Below are positions 36,927-45,873 of a DNA stretch of 64,000 nt, one piece after another. The stretch's first letter is position 1. Every line of letters starts with the position of its first letter. The DNA is from Gammaproteobacteria bacterium (lineage in GTDB: Bacteria > Pseudomonadota > Gammaproteobacteria > JACKNK01): contig JACKNJ010000004.1 in the NCBI GenBank assembly GCA_024234895.1, positions 186,001 to 250,000 of the forward strand, given 5' to 3'. Both the position numbers and the translations under genes were made by a program. The notes beneath the pieces are model-generated. The model did not search any database. It was not told the origin of the DNA and saw only the letters and a list, made by a program, of their open reading frames with translations.

Positions 36927-38702
36927 ATGCGCCCGATCGCTCCGCTCCTGGCCAGCCTGTTCTTCGCCGCGACCGCAATGGCCGACGGCCCGCAACACGG
37001 TCTGGCGATGCATGGCGACCTGAAATACCCGGCGGACTTCAGCCACTTCGAATACACCAACCCGGACGCGCCCAAGGGCGGTGAAGTGCGGCTCTCGGAC
37101 ATCGGCACCTTCGACAGCCTGAACCCGTTCATCCTCAAGGGCACGGCGCCGTCCGGCATCGCCATGCTGTTCGATACGCTCACCGTGCAGTCCGACGACG
37201 AGGCCTTCTCCGAATACGGCCTGATCGCGGAGAGCATCGAGGTGCCGGAGGACCGCTCCTGGGTCGCCTATCGCATCCGCCCGGAGGCGCGCTTCGCCGA
37301 CGGCAGCCCGGTCACCGCTGACGATGTGATCTTCAGCCTGGAGAAGCTCCAGACCGAGGGCCACCCGTTCTACCGCAGCTATTACAAGAACGTCGCCAAG
37401 GCCGAGAAGCTCGGGGACCTGCACGTGAAATTCACCTTCAGCGGCGGCGAGAACCGCGAACTGCCGCTGATCACCGGCCAGTTGCCGGTGCTGTCCAAGG
37501 CCTGGTGGAGCGGGCGCGAATTCGGCAAGACCACGCTCGAACCGCCGCTCGGCAACGGCCCGTATGCGATCGCGAGCGTCGATCCCGGTCGCTCGATCAC
37601 CTACCAGCGCCGCGACGACTACTGGGGCCGCGATCTGCCGGTCAACAAGGGCCGCTACAACTTCGACCGCATGCGCTACGACTACTTCCGCGACGCGACC
37701 GTCGAACTGGAGGCATTCAAGGGCGGCGATGTCGACTTCCGCAGCGAGAACGTGGCCAAGGTCTGGGCGACCGGTTACGACTTCCCGGCGCTGCGCGACG
37801 GCAAGGTGCGGAAGGTCGAAATCCCCAACGAACGCCCGAGCGGCATGCAGGGCTTCGTGTTCAACACCCGCCGTGACCTGTTCGCCGACCCGCGCGTGCG
37901 CGAAGCACTGGGCCTGCTGTTCGATTTCGAATGGACCAACGAGAACCTGTTCCACGGTGCCTACACCCGCACGAAGAGCTATTTCGCCAATTCCGAGCTG
38001 GCCTCGCGCGGCCTGCCGGAAGGCGGCGAGCTGGCCGAACTGGAACCGTTCCGCGATCAGCTCCCGGAGCGCGTGTTCACCACCGCCTACGAGCCGCCGG
38101 TCAGCGATGGCAGCGGTCGCATCCGCACGCAGCAGCGCGACGCGCTCCGCCTGCTGGAATCCGCCGGCTGGACGATCAAGGACCGCAAGCTGGTCAACGC
38201 AGGTGCCGGCGCCCCGTTCGAATTCGAGATCCTGCTGGTGTCACCGACGTTCGAGCGCATCGTGCTGCCGTACACGCGCAACCTGGAACGCATCGGCATC
38301 ACCGCGAAGGTGCGCACCGTCGACCAGACGCAGTACCAGCAGCGGATCGACGATTTCGACTTCGACATGGTCATCTCGACCTTCGGCCAGTCGCTGTCGC
38401 CGGGCAACGAACAGCGCGATTTCTGGGGCAGCAAGGTCGCCAACACCAACGGCAGCCGCAACCTGGCCGGCGTCAACGACCCCGTCGTCGATGCGCTGGT
38501 CGACCGCATCATCGCCGCACCCGACCGGCAATCGCTGATCGACCGCACCCGTGCGCTGGACCGCGTGCTGCTGTGGAATTTCTACGTGATCCCGCAGTGG
38601 CACAACCGCGTGTTCCGGGTGGCCTACTGGGACAAGTTCGGTCGCCCCGAGGTGACGCCGAAGTACGCGCTGGGCTTCGATGCGTGGTGGGTGAAGCCCT
38701 GA
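36927..38702 (+). CDS. Periplasmic oligopeptide-type substrate-binding protein (YejA-like)
   Basis: The 591-residue product starts with a signal peptide (MRPIAPLLASLFFAATAMA) and is a family 5 solute-binding protein of the YejA type, which binds oligopeptides or microcin C in E. coli. Marks are HFEYTNPDAPKGGEVRLS, FDSLNPFILKG, FADGSPVTADDVIFSLEKL and the C-terminal VIPQWHNRVFRVAYWDKF. The ATG at 36927 follows AAAGGA. No permease or ATPase genes are adjacent, so it would need a distant transporter. In-frame residues upstream of 36927 are unlikely to be translated. Confidence 0.88.
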   Translation: MRPIAPLLASLFFAATAMADGPQHGLAMHGDLKYPADFSHFEYTNPDAPKGGEVRLSDIGTFDSLNPFILKGTAPSGIAMLFDTLTVQSDDEAFSEYGLIAESIEVPEDRSWVAYRIRPEARFADGSPVTADDVIFSLEKLQTEGHPFYRSYYKNVAKAEKLGDLHVKFTFSGGENRELPLITGQLPVLSKAWWSGREFGKTTLEPPLGNGPYAIASVDPGRSITYQRRDDYWGRDLPVNKGRYNFDRMRYDYFRDATVELEAFKGGDVDFRSENVAKVWATGYDFPALRDGKVRKVEIPNERPSGMQGFVFNTRRDLFADPRVREALGLLFDFEWTNENLFHGAYTRTKSYFANSELASRGLPEGGELAELEPFRDQLPERVFTTAYEPPVSDGSGRIRTQQRDALRLLESAGWTIKDRKLVNAGAGAPFEFEILLVSPTFERIVLPYTRNLERIGITAKVRTVDQTQYQQRIDDFDFDMVISTFGQSLSPGNEQRDFWGSKVANTNGSRNLAGVNDPVVDALVDRIIAAPDRQSLIDRTRALDRVLLWNFYVIPQWHNRVFRVAYWDKFGRPEVTPKYALGFDAWWVKP

Positions 38703-38715
38703 GACCCCCCCTTTT

Positions 38716-38737
38716 GTCGGAGCGGGCAAGCCCGCCA
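38716..38737. repeat. Single REP-like element, family C
   Basis: GTCGGAGCGGGCAAGCCCGC lies 14 bases after the solute-binding protein stop. The palindrome GCGGGC-AA-GCCCGC is the same type as at 45874, and could also act as a transcript-stabilising hairpin. Confidence 0.6.
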
Positions 38738-38776
38738 CGACAACAGACCGCCGCCACACAGGGCTACCTGCAAACC

Positions 38777-38841
38777 GTAGGAGCGGCTTCAGCCGCGATC
38801 AGCTCAGATCGAAAGCACTTCGCGGCTAAAGCCGCTCCTAC
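38777..38841. repeat. Inverted pair of REP-like elements, family B
   Basis: GTAGGAGCGGCTTCAGCCGC at 38777 is matched by GGCTAAAGCCGCTCCTAC ending at 38841. Confidence 0.85.
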
Positions 38842-38879
38842 AACAGCAAGCCGCCCCCACGACAACGCTCCGCCCCACC

Positions 38880-38940
38880 GTAGGAGCGGCTTCAGCCGCG
38901 ATCGGCTCCGATCGATGGCACATTGCGGCCAAAGCCGCTC
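38880..38940. repeat. Inverted pair of REP-like elements, family B (one arm decayed)
   Basis: GTAGGAGCGGCTTCAGCCGC at 38880 faces a partner ending CCAAAGCCGCTC at 38940 that has lost its last bases. Together with the element at 38777, it forms a double repeat between two convergent genes. Confidence 0.8.
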
Positions 38941-38968
38941 ATGAACCCCGCCAACCGATACGTTTCGG

Positions 38969-40471
38969 TCAGTCCTTCTTCTTGTCCTTCAAGGCCTTGC
39001 GGATCGCCTTGGTGACCGCCTCCAGCACCGCGACGCGGGCGTAGTGCTTGTCGTTGCCGGGGATCACCACCCACGGCGCGCGGTGCGTGCTGGTGCGGTT
39101 GATCATGTCGTTGACCGCGTGGGTGTACTCCTCCCACTTGTCGCGGTTTCGCCAGTCCTCATCGGTGATCTTGTGCTGCTTGTGCGGGGTCTCCTCGCGT
39201 TCCTTGAAGCGCCGCAACTGCTCTTCCTTGCTGATGTGCAGCCAGAACTTGACGACGATGATGCCGGCGTCGGAAAGCTGCTGTTCGAACTCGTTGATCT
39301 CGTAGTAGGAGCGGCTCCACTGCGCCTCGGTGGCGAAACCCTCGACGCGCTCGACCAGCACGCGGCCATACCAGGAGCGGTCGTAGATGGTCATGCGCCC
39401 GGCGCGCGGGATGTGCCGCCAGAAGCGCCACAGGTAGTGGTGCGCGCGTTCCTCGTCGGTCGGCGCGGCGACCTGGATCGTGCGGTACAGGCGTGAATCG
39501 ACCGCGTTGGTGATGCGGCGAATCGCGCCGCCCTTGCCACCGGCATCCGAGCCTTCGAACACCAGCACCACGGAACGCTTGGCCTTGTAGGCCGCCCAGG
39601 CCAGGTCGCCGAGCTCGTCCTGCAACGCCTGCAGACGACGCGTGTAGTCCTCGTCGCTGATGGTCACGCCAAGATCGAGTTCGTCGAGCAGCGTGCGCCT
39701 GGCGTCCGGCAGATCGGGCAGGCTGGGGCTGCGTGCGGTGTGCGTGCTGGTGCCGTCGACCGGGTTGTCGAGGCGTGCCTTGATGGCGTCCAGCAGGGTC
39801 TTGCCGACCGCGAGATCGCGGTAGCGGGTGTCCGAGGCCTCGACCAGATACCACGGCGCGATGCCGGTATCGGTCTCGCTGACCACGTGTTCGGCGAGCC
39901 GCTCGAAGCGCTCGTAGTGTTCAGAAAATTTGGATTTCTCCGGCATCATCGACCAGCGGCTGCGGTCGTCGCGGGAGAGCTTCTTGAAGCGCGCCTTCTG
40001 ATCCTTCTCGGACATGTGGAACCAGAATTTCACGATCAACGCGCCGTCCATCGACAGCATGCGTTCGAATTCCTCGATGCGGCGCAGTTCGACTTCCAGG
40101 TCGCGATCGCTGCACTTGCCGTGCATGTGGCGTTCGAGCGGGTCCTGGTACCAGCCGCCGAACAGCACGCTGATCTGGCCGCGTGGCGGCATCGCATTCC
40201 AGAAACGCCAGTAGCGCGGGCGTTCGCGGTCCTCGTCGCTCTCGTCCCAGAACGCCCAAGTCTGCATGCCGCGGGTGTCCAGCCACTCGTTCAGCCGGTC
40301 GACCACTTCACCCTTGCCGGCCGCCTCTATGCCCGCGACGAGGACGATGACCGGGGTGCCGCTGTCGGCCAGACGCCGCTGGATATCGAGCAGTTCGGTG
40401 CGCAGCTCCGGGATCTGATCCTTGAAATCCTGCTTGCGAACCTTGCGCCCGACCTTGGTGGCTTCGAACAT
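38969..40471 (-). CDS. pap: Polyphosphate:AMP phosphotransferase (two-domain PPK2)
   Basis: Pap transfers phosphate from polyphosphate to AMP to make ADP. The 500-residue protein has two PPK2 domains. The N-terminal one shows VAGIEAAGKGEVVDRL and FGGWYQDPLERHM, the C-terminal one FEGSDAGGKGGAIRRI and the lid YDRSWYGRVLVERVEG. The second domain ends with a Lys-rich tail (KDKKKD). This two-domain form is the class II PPK2 usually called Pap. No ppk1 or ppx is in view. It is flanked by REP-like repeats and a tonB-like gene. Confidence 0.92.
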   Translation of the reverse strand: MFEATKVGRKVRKQDFKDQIPELRTELLDIQRRLADSGTPVIVLVAGIEAAGKGEVVDRLNEWLDTRGMQTWAFWDESDEDRERPRYWRFWNAMPPRGQISVLFGGWYQDPLERHMHGKCSDRDLEVELRRIEEFERMLSMDGALIVKFWFHMSEKDQKARFKKLSRDDRSRWSMMPEKSKFSEHYERFERLAEHVVSETDTGIAPWYLVEASDTRYRDLAVGKTLLDAIKARLDNPVDGTSTHTARSPSLPDLPDARRTLLDELDLGVTISDEDYTRRLQALQDELGDLAWAAYKAKRSVVLVFEGSDAGGKGGAIRRITNAVDSRLYRTIQVAAPTDEERAHHYLWRFWRHIPRAGRMTIYDRSWYGRVLVERVEGFATEAQWSRSYYEINEFEQQLSDAGIIVVKFWLHISKEEQLRRFKEREETPHKQHKITDEDWRNRDKWEEYTHAVNDMINRTSTHRAPWVVIPGNDKHYARVAVLEAVTKAIRKALKDKKKD

Positions 40472-40647
40472 GAACTGACCCTCGATTACGTCGACATGAA
40501 AGCGTCGAGGTTACGCCCGTAGCGAATCCCCCCAAAGCCGAATCGACGGCGATATTGACGCACCTCAGCCTATCCGCCGATCGGCGCACTTGCACCTGTC
40601 CGAGGTGGCTTCCATGCTTGCCGGCCGCCCCCCGTGACCCTGCTTCG

Positions 40648-41463
40648 ATGTCGTCGATGAACCCAGCCATCCTGCCCGCCGGACCCCGCGTGTCGCCGTC
40701 TGCCGACCGCAAGCCGGGGCCGCGACTGCGGGCATGGGTGCTGGTATCGGTCGGACTGCATGTCATCGCGATGGCTGGCTGGCACTGGTGGCCACACAGC
40801 GGGACGGACGCGGCGATGGCGACCGCGCCGACCCTGGCGGTGCGACTCACGAAACCTGCGCCAGCGCCCGCAGCGGTTGCCGAAGCACTCCCTGAAACAC
40901 CGCCAGAAACACCGCCAGAAGCGTCGCCGGAACCCGTCGCCGCGATCACTCCGGAGTCCGTGCCCGAGCCTGCGCCCGCGCTGACGCCGAATCCGCAGCC
41001 AAAGCCGAAGCCGGTTCAGGCAAAAAAGCCGCCGGCCAAACCCGCCGCGCAGCCCGCTCCACCTGCGGTCGCGGCGTCACCGCCCGCGCCCACGCGGACC
41101 ACCACGCCGACCACGTCCCCGACGTCGCCGACCAGGACCACACAGTCCCGCGATCAGGCCGGCGCGGAGCTGGCCCAAGCGGATCTGGCCCGGCTGCTGC
41201 GGCATGCGATCGAGGATCAAAAGCGCTATCCGTTCAGCGCGCGCCGCCGTGGCCAGCAGGGCACCGCCACGGTCGGCTTCACGCTGACGCCGGACGGGCG
41301 CATCGAGGGGCTGACCTTGGACGCGGCATCGGGCCACACCGCACTGGACCAGGCGGCGCTCGCCGCCGTCGAAGGCATCGCCCCGTTCCAGCCCGCCGGT
41401 CGCTACCTGGACGCGCCGGCAGAGTTCCGGCTGGATATCGCCTTCCGTCTCAGCCAGCAGTGA
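40648..41463 (+). CDS. tonB: TonB-family energy transducer
   Basis: The 271-residue product has an N-terminal membrane anchor (LRAWVLVSVGLHVIAMAGW), a long Pro/Ala/Glu/Lys-rich periplasmic linker (about 60-185), and a TonB C-terminal domain with RYPFSARRRGQQGTATVGFT and LTPDGRIEGLTLD. It would carry energy to outer membrane receptors. No exbB, exbD or receptor gene is adjacent; the TolQ and TolR proteins encoded near 59 kb are a different complex, though cross-talk is known in other species. It overlaps the convergent thioredoxin gene by 14 bases. Confidence 0.85.
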   Translation: MSSMNPAILPAGPRVSPSADRKPGPRLRAWVLVSVGLHVIAMAGWHWWPHSGTDAAMATAPTLAVRLTKPAPAPAAVAEALPETPPETPPEASPEPVAAITPESVPEPAPALTPNPQPKPKPVQAKKPPAKPAAQPAPPAVAASPPAPTRTTTPTTSPTSPTRTTQSRDQAGAELAQADLARLLRHAIEDQKRYPFSARRRGQQGTATVGFTLTPDGRIEGLTLDAASGHTALDQAALAAVEGIAPFQPAGRYLDAPAEFRLDIAFRLSQQ

Positions 41464-41962
41464 CTTCGGCGAGCCAGAGACGGAAACGCAGGCCCCAGCT
41501 GGTCGTGTAGCCGCGCTCGATGAAGCGGATCTCGCCGGTCCGGTCGAGCACGAAGCTGGTCGGCACGCCGGTCACGCCGAAACGATCCGCAAGCTCGCCC
41601 TTGCGGTCGTTGATGACCGCGAACTTCAGCTTGTTGTCGTCCAGATAGCCCTGCACCGTCAGGTCGTCGCCGGACTGCATCGCCACCGTGATCAGGGCGT
41701 GGTCCTCGCCGACCGCGTCGATCGCGTCCTGTTCGGCGCGGCAGATCGGGCACCACGAGGCCCAGAAGTGGATCACCGCCGGCTTGCCACGAAACTGCTC
41801 GACGTTGAATTCCGCGCCGCTCAGCGTTACCGCCTGCAACGGCGGCACCGGGCCGCGCGCGGCGTTGCGGGTGTTCCACCAGTTGACCGCGAACAGGATC
41901 GCGATCACCAGGATCACCTCAGGCAGCCAGCGCCGCCAGAGGGGACGGGGGTCGTATTTCAT
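41450..41962 (-). CDS. Membrane-anchored thioredoxin-like disulfide oxidoreductase (TlpA/ScsD type)
   Basis: The 170-residue protein has an N-terminal membrane helix (LPEVILVIAILFAVNW) and a periplasmic thioredoxin domain with the redox motif WASWCPICRAE and the cis-Pro region GVPTSFVLD. This is the layout of TlpA and ScsD-like reductases, which handle disulfides in cytochrome c or copper-related proteins. The ATG at 41962 gives the natural N-terminus MKYDPRPLWRR. No ccm or scs genes are adjacent, so the target is unknown. Confidence 0.85.
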   Translation of the reverse strand: MKYDPRPLWRRWLPEVILVIAILFAVNWWNTRNAARGPVPPLQAVTLSGAEFNVEQFRGKPAVIHFWASWCPICRAEQDAIDAVGEDHALITVAMQSGDDLTVQGYLDDNKLKFAVINDRKGELADRFGVTGVPTSFVLDRTGEIRFIERGYTTSWGLRFRLWLAEVTAG

Positions 41963-42017
41963 GGGTAAGGATGGGCTTGGGGGAGTGCGTGGATTGTGCC
42001 GTGTTTCCACTGCCCGA

Positions 42018-42105
42018 TTAAGCGCAAAGGACGCCAAGGAAATGGTTGATTGCTCAACGCGCCCACACACGAATCATCTTGGCGTCTTCGCGCCCTTGCG
42101 CTTAA
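42018..42105. repeat. Inverted repeat, family D
   Basis: TTAAGCGCAAAGGACGCCAAG (with GA) starts at 42018, and the inverted partner CTTGGCGTCTTCGCGCCCTT then GCGCTTAA ends at 42105. The arms are imperfect. It lies between the thioredoxin-like gene and scpB. Confidence 0.7.
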
Positions 42106-42116
42106 CGACGCGCCGA

Positions 42117-42728
42117 TCACGCCCCTTCGTCGGCGACGGGTTCATCCTCGGCCTCCGCTTCGGCGGACGGCAGGCCGAAATCGAGCTGCGCGGTCAACGC
42201 GTCCAGGTCACGCAGTTCCGCCAGTGACGGCAGTTCGTCGAGCGCCTTCAGATTGAAGTAGTCGAGGAACTGCCGGGTGGTCGCGTACATGGCCGGGCGA
42301 CCGGGCACGTCGCGATGACCGACGACACGCACCCAGTCGCGCTCGAGCAAGGTCTTGATGATGCTGGAGCTGACCGTCACGCCGCGCACGTCCTCGATCT
42401 CGCCGCGCGTGATCGGCTGGCGGTAGGCGATCAGCGCCAGGGTTTCGAGCAGCGCGCGCGAGTAGCGCGAGGGCTTCTCCTCCCACAGGCGCGCGACCCA
42501 GTTGCCCATGCGCTCGCGCACCTGGATGCGCCAGCCGCTGGCGACCTCCCTGATCTCGATGCCCCGCTCCGCGTAGTCCTCGCCGAGATCGTGCAGGGCC
42601 TTGTGCACGTCCTGCTTGGATGGCCGTCTGCCCTCCTCGAACAGTTCGATCATCTGCTCGACCTTGAGCGGCCCGCCGGCGGCCAGCAGGGCGGCCTCGA
42701 CGATGAACTTGAGCGGCGGGGTTTCCAC
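42117..42728 (-). CDS. scpB: Segregation and condensation protein B
   Basis: ScpB dimers with ScpA join SMC to form the bacterial condensin. The 203-residue product has two winged-helix domains with LKFIVEAALLAAGGPL, RYSRALLETLALIAYRQPITRGEIEDVRGV, and WVRVVGHRDVPGRPAMYATT, all typical. It has an acidic C-terminal tail. The GTG start overlaps the scpA stop by one base. Confidence 0.95.
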   Translation of the reverse strand: METPPLKFIVEAALLAAGGPLKVEQMIELFEEGRRPSKQDVHKALHDLGEDYAERGIEIREVASGWRIQVRERMGNWVARLWEEKPSRYSRALLETLALIAYRQPITRGEIEDVRGVTVSSSIIKTLLERDWVRVVGHRDVPGRPAMYATTRQFLDYFNLKALDELPSLAELRDLDALTAQLDFGLPSAEAEAEDEPVADEGA

Positions 42729-43609
42729 TAACCGGCTGCCTTGACGTGGATCGGCGCGAACGGCTCGTTCTGGACCAGATCAATGAGGGTTTCCTTGAGC
42801 AGTTCGAGCACCGCCAGGAAGGTCACGACCGCGCCGGGACGCCCCTCCGCCGGATCGAACAGGGTCTCGAACGGCGTGAAATTGCCGGGCCGCAGCAGCG
42901 ACAACACCTGTGACATGCGTTCGCGCACGGACAGCGGCTCGCGCTCGACCTGGTGGGAGCTGAACATGTCGGCGCGCGACATCACGTCGCGGAAGGCGAG
43001 CAGCAGCTCCTGCAGATCGACCTGCGGTTGCAGCCTGAGCACCTTGCGCTCGGCGAGTTCGGTACCGACCAGATGGATGTCGCGGCCGACGCGCGGCAGG
43101 TCGTCGATGTCGGCGGCGGCCTTCTTGAAGCGTTCGTATTCCTGCAACCGACGCACCAGCTCGGCGCGCGGATCCTCTTCCTCGCCCTCCTCGCTGGGCG
43201 GACGCGGCAGCAGCATGCGCGACTTGATCTCGGCCAGCACGGCGGCCATCAGCAGGTATTCGCCGGCCAGTTCCAGACGCAGGTCCTTCATCAGTTCGAT
43301 GTAGGACATGTACTGCCGGGTGATGTCCGCGATCGGGATGTCGAGGATGTCGAGGTTCTGGCGCTTGATCAGGTAGAGGAGCAGGTCGAGCGGGCCTTCG
43401 AAGGCCTCCAGGAACACCTCCAGCGCATCCGGCGGGATGTAGAGATCCTGGGGAATCTGGGTGACCGGCGCCCCCTGCACGATCGCGAACGGCATCTCCG
43501 CCTGCCGGGGATGCTCCTCATGCGGGTTCATGTGCACGACGTCCGGATGCAGCTCCGGGGTGGTCTCGGCCGCGTCGGTGGTGGTGGCCTGGCGCTGGGC
43601 TTCGCTCAT
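42728..43609 (-). CDS. scpA: Segregation and condensation protein A
   Basis: ScpA is the kleisin subunit that bridges SMC heads. The 293-residue product has the conserved FEGPLDLLLYLIKRQNLDILDIPIADITRQYMSYI block and a C-terminal winged helix ending FLAVLELLKETLIDLVQNEPF. A roughly 45-residue leader before the core is longer than in many family members. It is coupled to scpB by a one-base overlap. Its presence is interesting because many gammaproteobacteria use MukBEF instead. Confidence 0.95.
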   Translation of the reverse strand: MSEAQRQATTTDAAETTPELHPDVVHMNPHEEHPRQAEMPFAIVQGAPVTQIPQDLYIPPDALEVFLEAFEGPLDLLLYLIKRQNLDILDIPIADITRQYMSYIELMKDLRLELAGEYLLMAAVLAEIKSRMLLPRPPSEEGEEEDPRAELVRRLQEYERFKKAAADIDDLPRVGRDIHLVGTELAERKVLRLQPQVDLQELLLAFRDVMSRADMFSSHQVEREPLSVRERMSQVLSLLRPGNFTPFETLFDPAEGRPGAVVTFLAVLELLKETLIDLVQNEPFAPIHVKAAG

Positions 43610-43672
43610 CGGCGTGCCTCGTTATCGTGGCGATACGCGAACTTAGCTTGAAGCTGGTGCGGCATCAACGCG

Positions 43673-44467
43673 TCAACGAAATGACGCCACGGTCAGCGGT
43701 GCGCCCCACAGCTTCGCGACCAGGGGGCGGACCGCGTCGATGTCGCCGGTCGTGAAGCAGCGGATCGTGCCCACCGCCGGGCCAGCCGCCAGCAGTCCCG
43801 CCTGACCGAGGCGGCGCTTGAGCTCCCGCGCGACCGCCTCGCCGGTATCGATGATGGTCACGCCGAGGCCGGCGATCCCGGTCAGGGCATCGCGCAGGAA
43901 CGGGAAATGCGTGCAGCCGAGGACCAGCACGTCGGCGTTGGCGTGCAGGACCGGCATCAGCGAGTGGCGCAGCTTTTCGCGGGCGGCGGGCGAATGCCAG
44001 TCGCCGCTCTCGACCAGTTCCACCCAGCCGGGACAGGGTTGGGCGATCACCCGCGCGGCCCCGGCATGCTTGTGCATCAGGTTCTGGAAGCGGGTGCTGG
44101 ACAGCGTACCGGCGGTGGCCAGCACGCCGATGGTGCCGGTCTGCGTGCAACTCGCCGCCGGCTTCACCCCCGGCTCCATGCCGATCACCGGCAGATCGAA
44201 CCGCGCGCGCAGGGCATCGATGCCGAACGCGGTGGCGGTGTTGCAGGCGACCACCAGGGCCTTCGCGCCCTGCTCGATCAGGCGTCCGCCGATCTCGTCG
44301 ACCCGTTCGCGAACCAGCTCCGGCGGCTTGCCGCCGTAGGGCAGATAGGCGCTGTCGGCGACGTAGACGAGATCTTCGTTGGGGAGCAAGGCCCGCACGT
44401 GGCGCAGCACGGACAGACCGCCGAGGCCGGAATCGAAGACCCCGATGGGGCCGTCACTCCTTGGCAC
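43673..44467 (-). CDS. murI: Glutamate racemase
   Basis: MurI makes D-glutamate for peptidoglycan. The 264-residue product has IGVFDSGLGGLSVL, the two catalytic cysteines in VVACNTATA and LGCTHFPFL, and YGGKPPE. The GTG at 44467 was chosen because GAGG lies six bases upstream and it is close to the conserved GVFDSG; ATG codons at 44491 and 44530 are also possible. It overlaps the upstream 103-residue gene by 14 bases. No wall-synthesis genes are adjacent. Confidence 0.94.
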   Translation of the reverse strand: MPRSDGPIGVFDSGLGGLSVLRHVRALLPNEDLVYVADSAYLPYGGKPPELVRERVDEIGGRLIEQGAKALVVACNTATAFGIDALRARFDLPVIGMEPGVKPAASCTQTGTIGVLATAGTLSSTRFQNLMHKHAGAARVIAQPCPGWVELVESGDWHSPAAREKLRHSLMPVLHANADVLVLGCTHFPFLRDALTGIAGLGVTIIDTGEAVARELKRRLGQAGLLAAGPAVGTIRCFTTGDIDAVRPLVAKLWGAPLTVASFR

Positions 44468-44765
44468 GCGTGGCCTCGTGGTAGATGGCATCGAGCCGAA
44501 CCAGCGCGTTCGTGCGGGCGGTCTCGTCACTGACCGGCAGACCCGCGATCAGCGCGCGGGCCTCCTGGTAGAGGACGGGCAGCGCGGTCGGATTCTCGAT
44601 GACCGGCACCGGCGCGGTGCCGTCGAGCGGGCGGACGTTGGCGGAACGGGCGATCGCACGCGTGGAGCCATCGCGCTCGCGGGTCGCGATCATCGGCGAG
44701 GACTTGGTATAGACTTCGCCCTCGAACTCGAAGCGTTCACGCAGACCGAGATGCAGAAACTTCAT
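44454..44765 (-). CDS. Hypothetical protein upstream of murI
   Basis: I do not recognise the family of this 103-residue product, which starts MKFLHLGLRERFEFEGEVYT and ends in a helical region (ALVRLDAIYHEATRAKE). It looks soluble. Its 3' end overlaps murI by 14 bases, so the two are probably translated from one message. The ATG at 44765 is preferred; the frame extends to 44798 without a better ribosome site. Confidence 0.65.
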   Translation of the reverse strand: MKFLHLGLRERFEFEGEVYTKSSPMIATRERDGSTRAIARSANVRPLDGTAPVPVIENPTALPVLYQEARALIAGLPVSDETARTNALVRLDAIYHEATRAKE

Positions 44766-44830
44766 GGTTGCCGCCGGGACAATTTCCAGAGCCGACAATT
44801 TTAGTGCAGTGCGACACCCTTGGCCGCGAA

Positions 44831-44895
44831 CTGGCTGGCGTCGACTCCGCTCAGCCAGCGGGACGCGATCACTGGCTGAGCGGGGTCGAAGCCAG
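44831..44895. repeat. Inverted repeat upstream of the murI unit
   Basis: CTGGCTGGCGTCGACTCCGC then TCAGCCAG (44831-44858) faces CTGGCTGAGCGGGGTCGAAG then CCAG ending at 44895. This imperfect palindrome lies between truB and the 103-residue gene. It resembles a REP unit but belongs to none of the other families in the window; it could also act as a terminator for truB. Confidence 0.55.
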
Positions 44896-44909
44896 CCCCG
44901 GCCGATGCC

Positions 44910-45839
44910 TCACTCGCCGAGGAACATCCGCTTCGGCGCGACGCGCCCATCGTCGAGGATCTCGCCGACACCGATGAATTCGTCGTCGTTCTCGTAGATG
45001 CGGACCATGCCGCTGGTCGGCGCCTTCGGCACCAGCACCGGTTGCCCCTGGCGGACGTAGAACGCGGAATCTGGGGTCAGACGCACCTCGGGCCAGTCAC
45101 GGACCGCGGCATCCAGTGGCAGCAGCAGGGCATCCAGCGACTTGAGGTCCCCGTCGGCGGCGGCGAGCACGGCCTCCAGTTCCTCGAAGGTGCGCATGTC
45201 CGCACCGTCGAAGGGCCCCACGCCGCTGCGGCGAAGGGCGATGACGTGCGCGCCGCAACCCAGCACCTCGCCGAGGTCCTCGACCAGGGTGCGTACGTAG
45301 GTGCCTTTCGAGCAGCGCACGTTGAGCTCCATCTCGTCCCCGGCCAGTTCGATCAGCGTGAGTTCATGGATGGTGACCTTGCGCGGCTCGCGTTCGACCT
45401 CAACGCCCTTGCGGGCCAGTTTGTAGAGGCGTTCACCCTCGTGCTTGAGCGCGGAATACATCGGCGGGATCTGTTCGATCTCGCCCCGGAACGGGTCCAT
45501 CGCCGCGTTCAGCTTGTCAGCATCGAGCGGCGGCACCGGGCGGGTCTCGATGACCTCGCCCTCGGCGTCGGCGGTCTCGGTGCGCTCACCGAGCTTGCAG
45601 CGCACCACGTAACGCTTGTCCGAGTCGAGCAGGAATGCCGACATCCGCGTGGCGTGACCGAAGCACAACGGCAGCAGGCCGGTGGCGAGCGGGTCGAGGC
45701 TGCCGGTGTGGCCAGCCTTGGCCGCCTTGAACAAACGTTTGACCTTCTGCAGCGCCTCGTTCGAGCTCATGCCGATCGGCTTGTCGAACAACAGCACGCC
45801 ATTGACCTGGCGGCCACGGAAACGGTGGCGTCGGCTCAT
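44910..45839 (-). CDS. truB: tRNA pseudouridine-55 synthase
   Basis: TruB makes the universal pseudouridine 55 in the tRNA T loop. The 309-residue protein contains the catalytic block KAGHTGSLDPLATGLLPLCFG (catalytic Asp), preceded by GVLLFDKPIGMSSNEAL, with the PUA-like C-terminal region. It is part of the infB-rbfA-truB order. rpsO and pnp, which usually follow, are absent here; the next gene downstream is a small unknown before murI. Confidence 0.96.
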   Translation of the reverse strand: MSRRHRFRGRQVNGVLLFDKPIGMSSNEALQKVKRLFKAAKAGHTGSLDPLATGLLPLCFGHATRMSAFLLDSDKRYVVRCKLGERTETADAEGEVIETRPVPPLDADKLNAAMDPFRGEIEQIPPMYSALKHEGERLYKLARKGVEVEREPRKVTIHELTLIELAGDEMELNVRCSKGTYVRTLVEDLGEVLGCGAHVIALRRSGVGPFDGADMRTFEELEAVLAAADGDLKSLDALLLPLDAAVRDWPEVRLTPDSAFYVRQGQPVLVPKAPTSGMVRIYENDDEFIGVGEILDDGRVAPKRMFLGE

Positions 45840-45873
45840 GCAAATATCTCTGGCAATAGGGTCGAAAGGAAAT

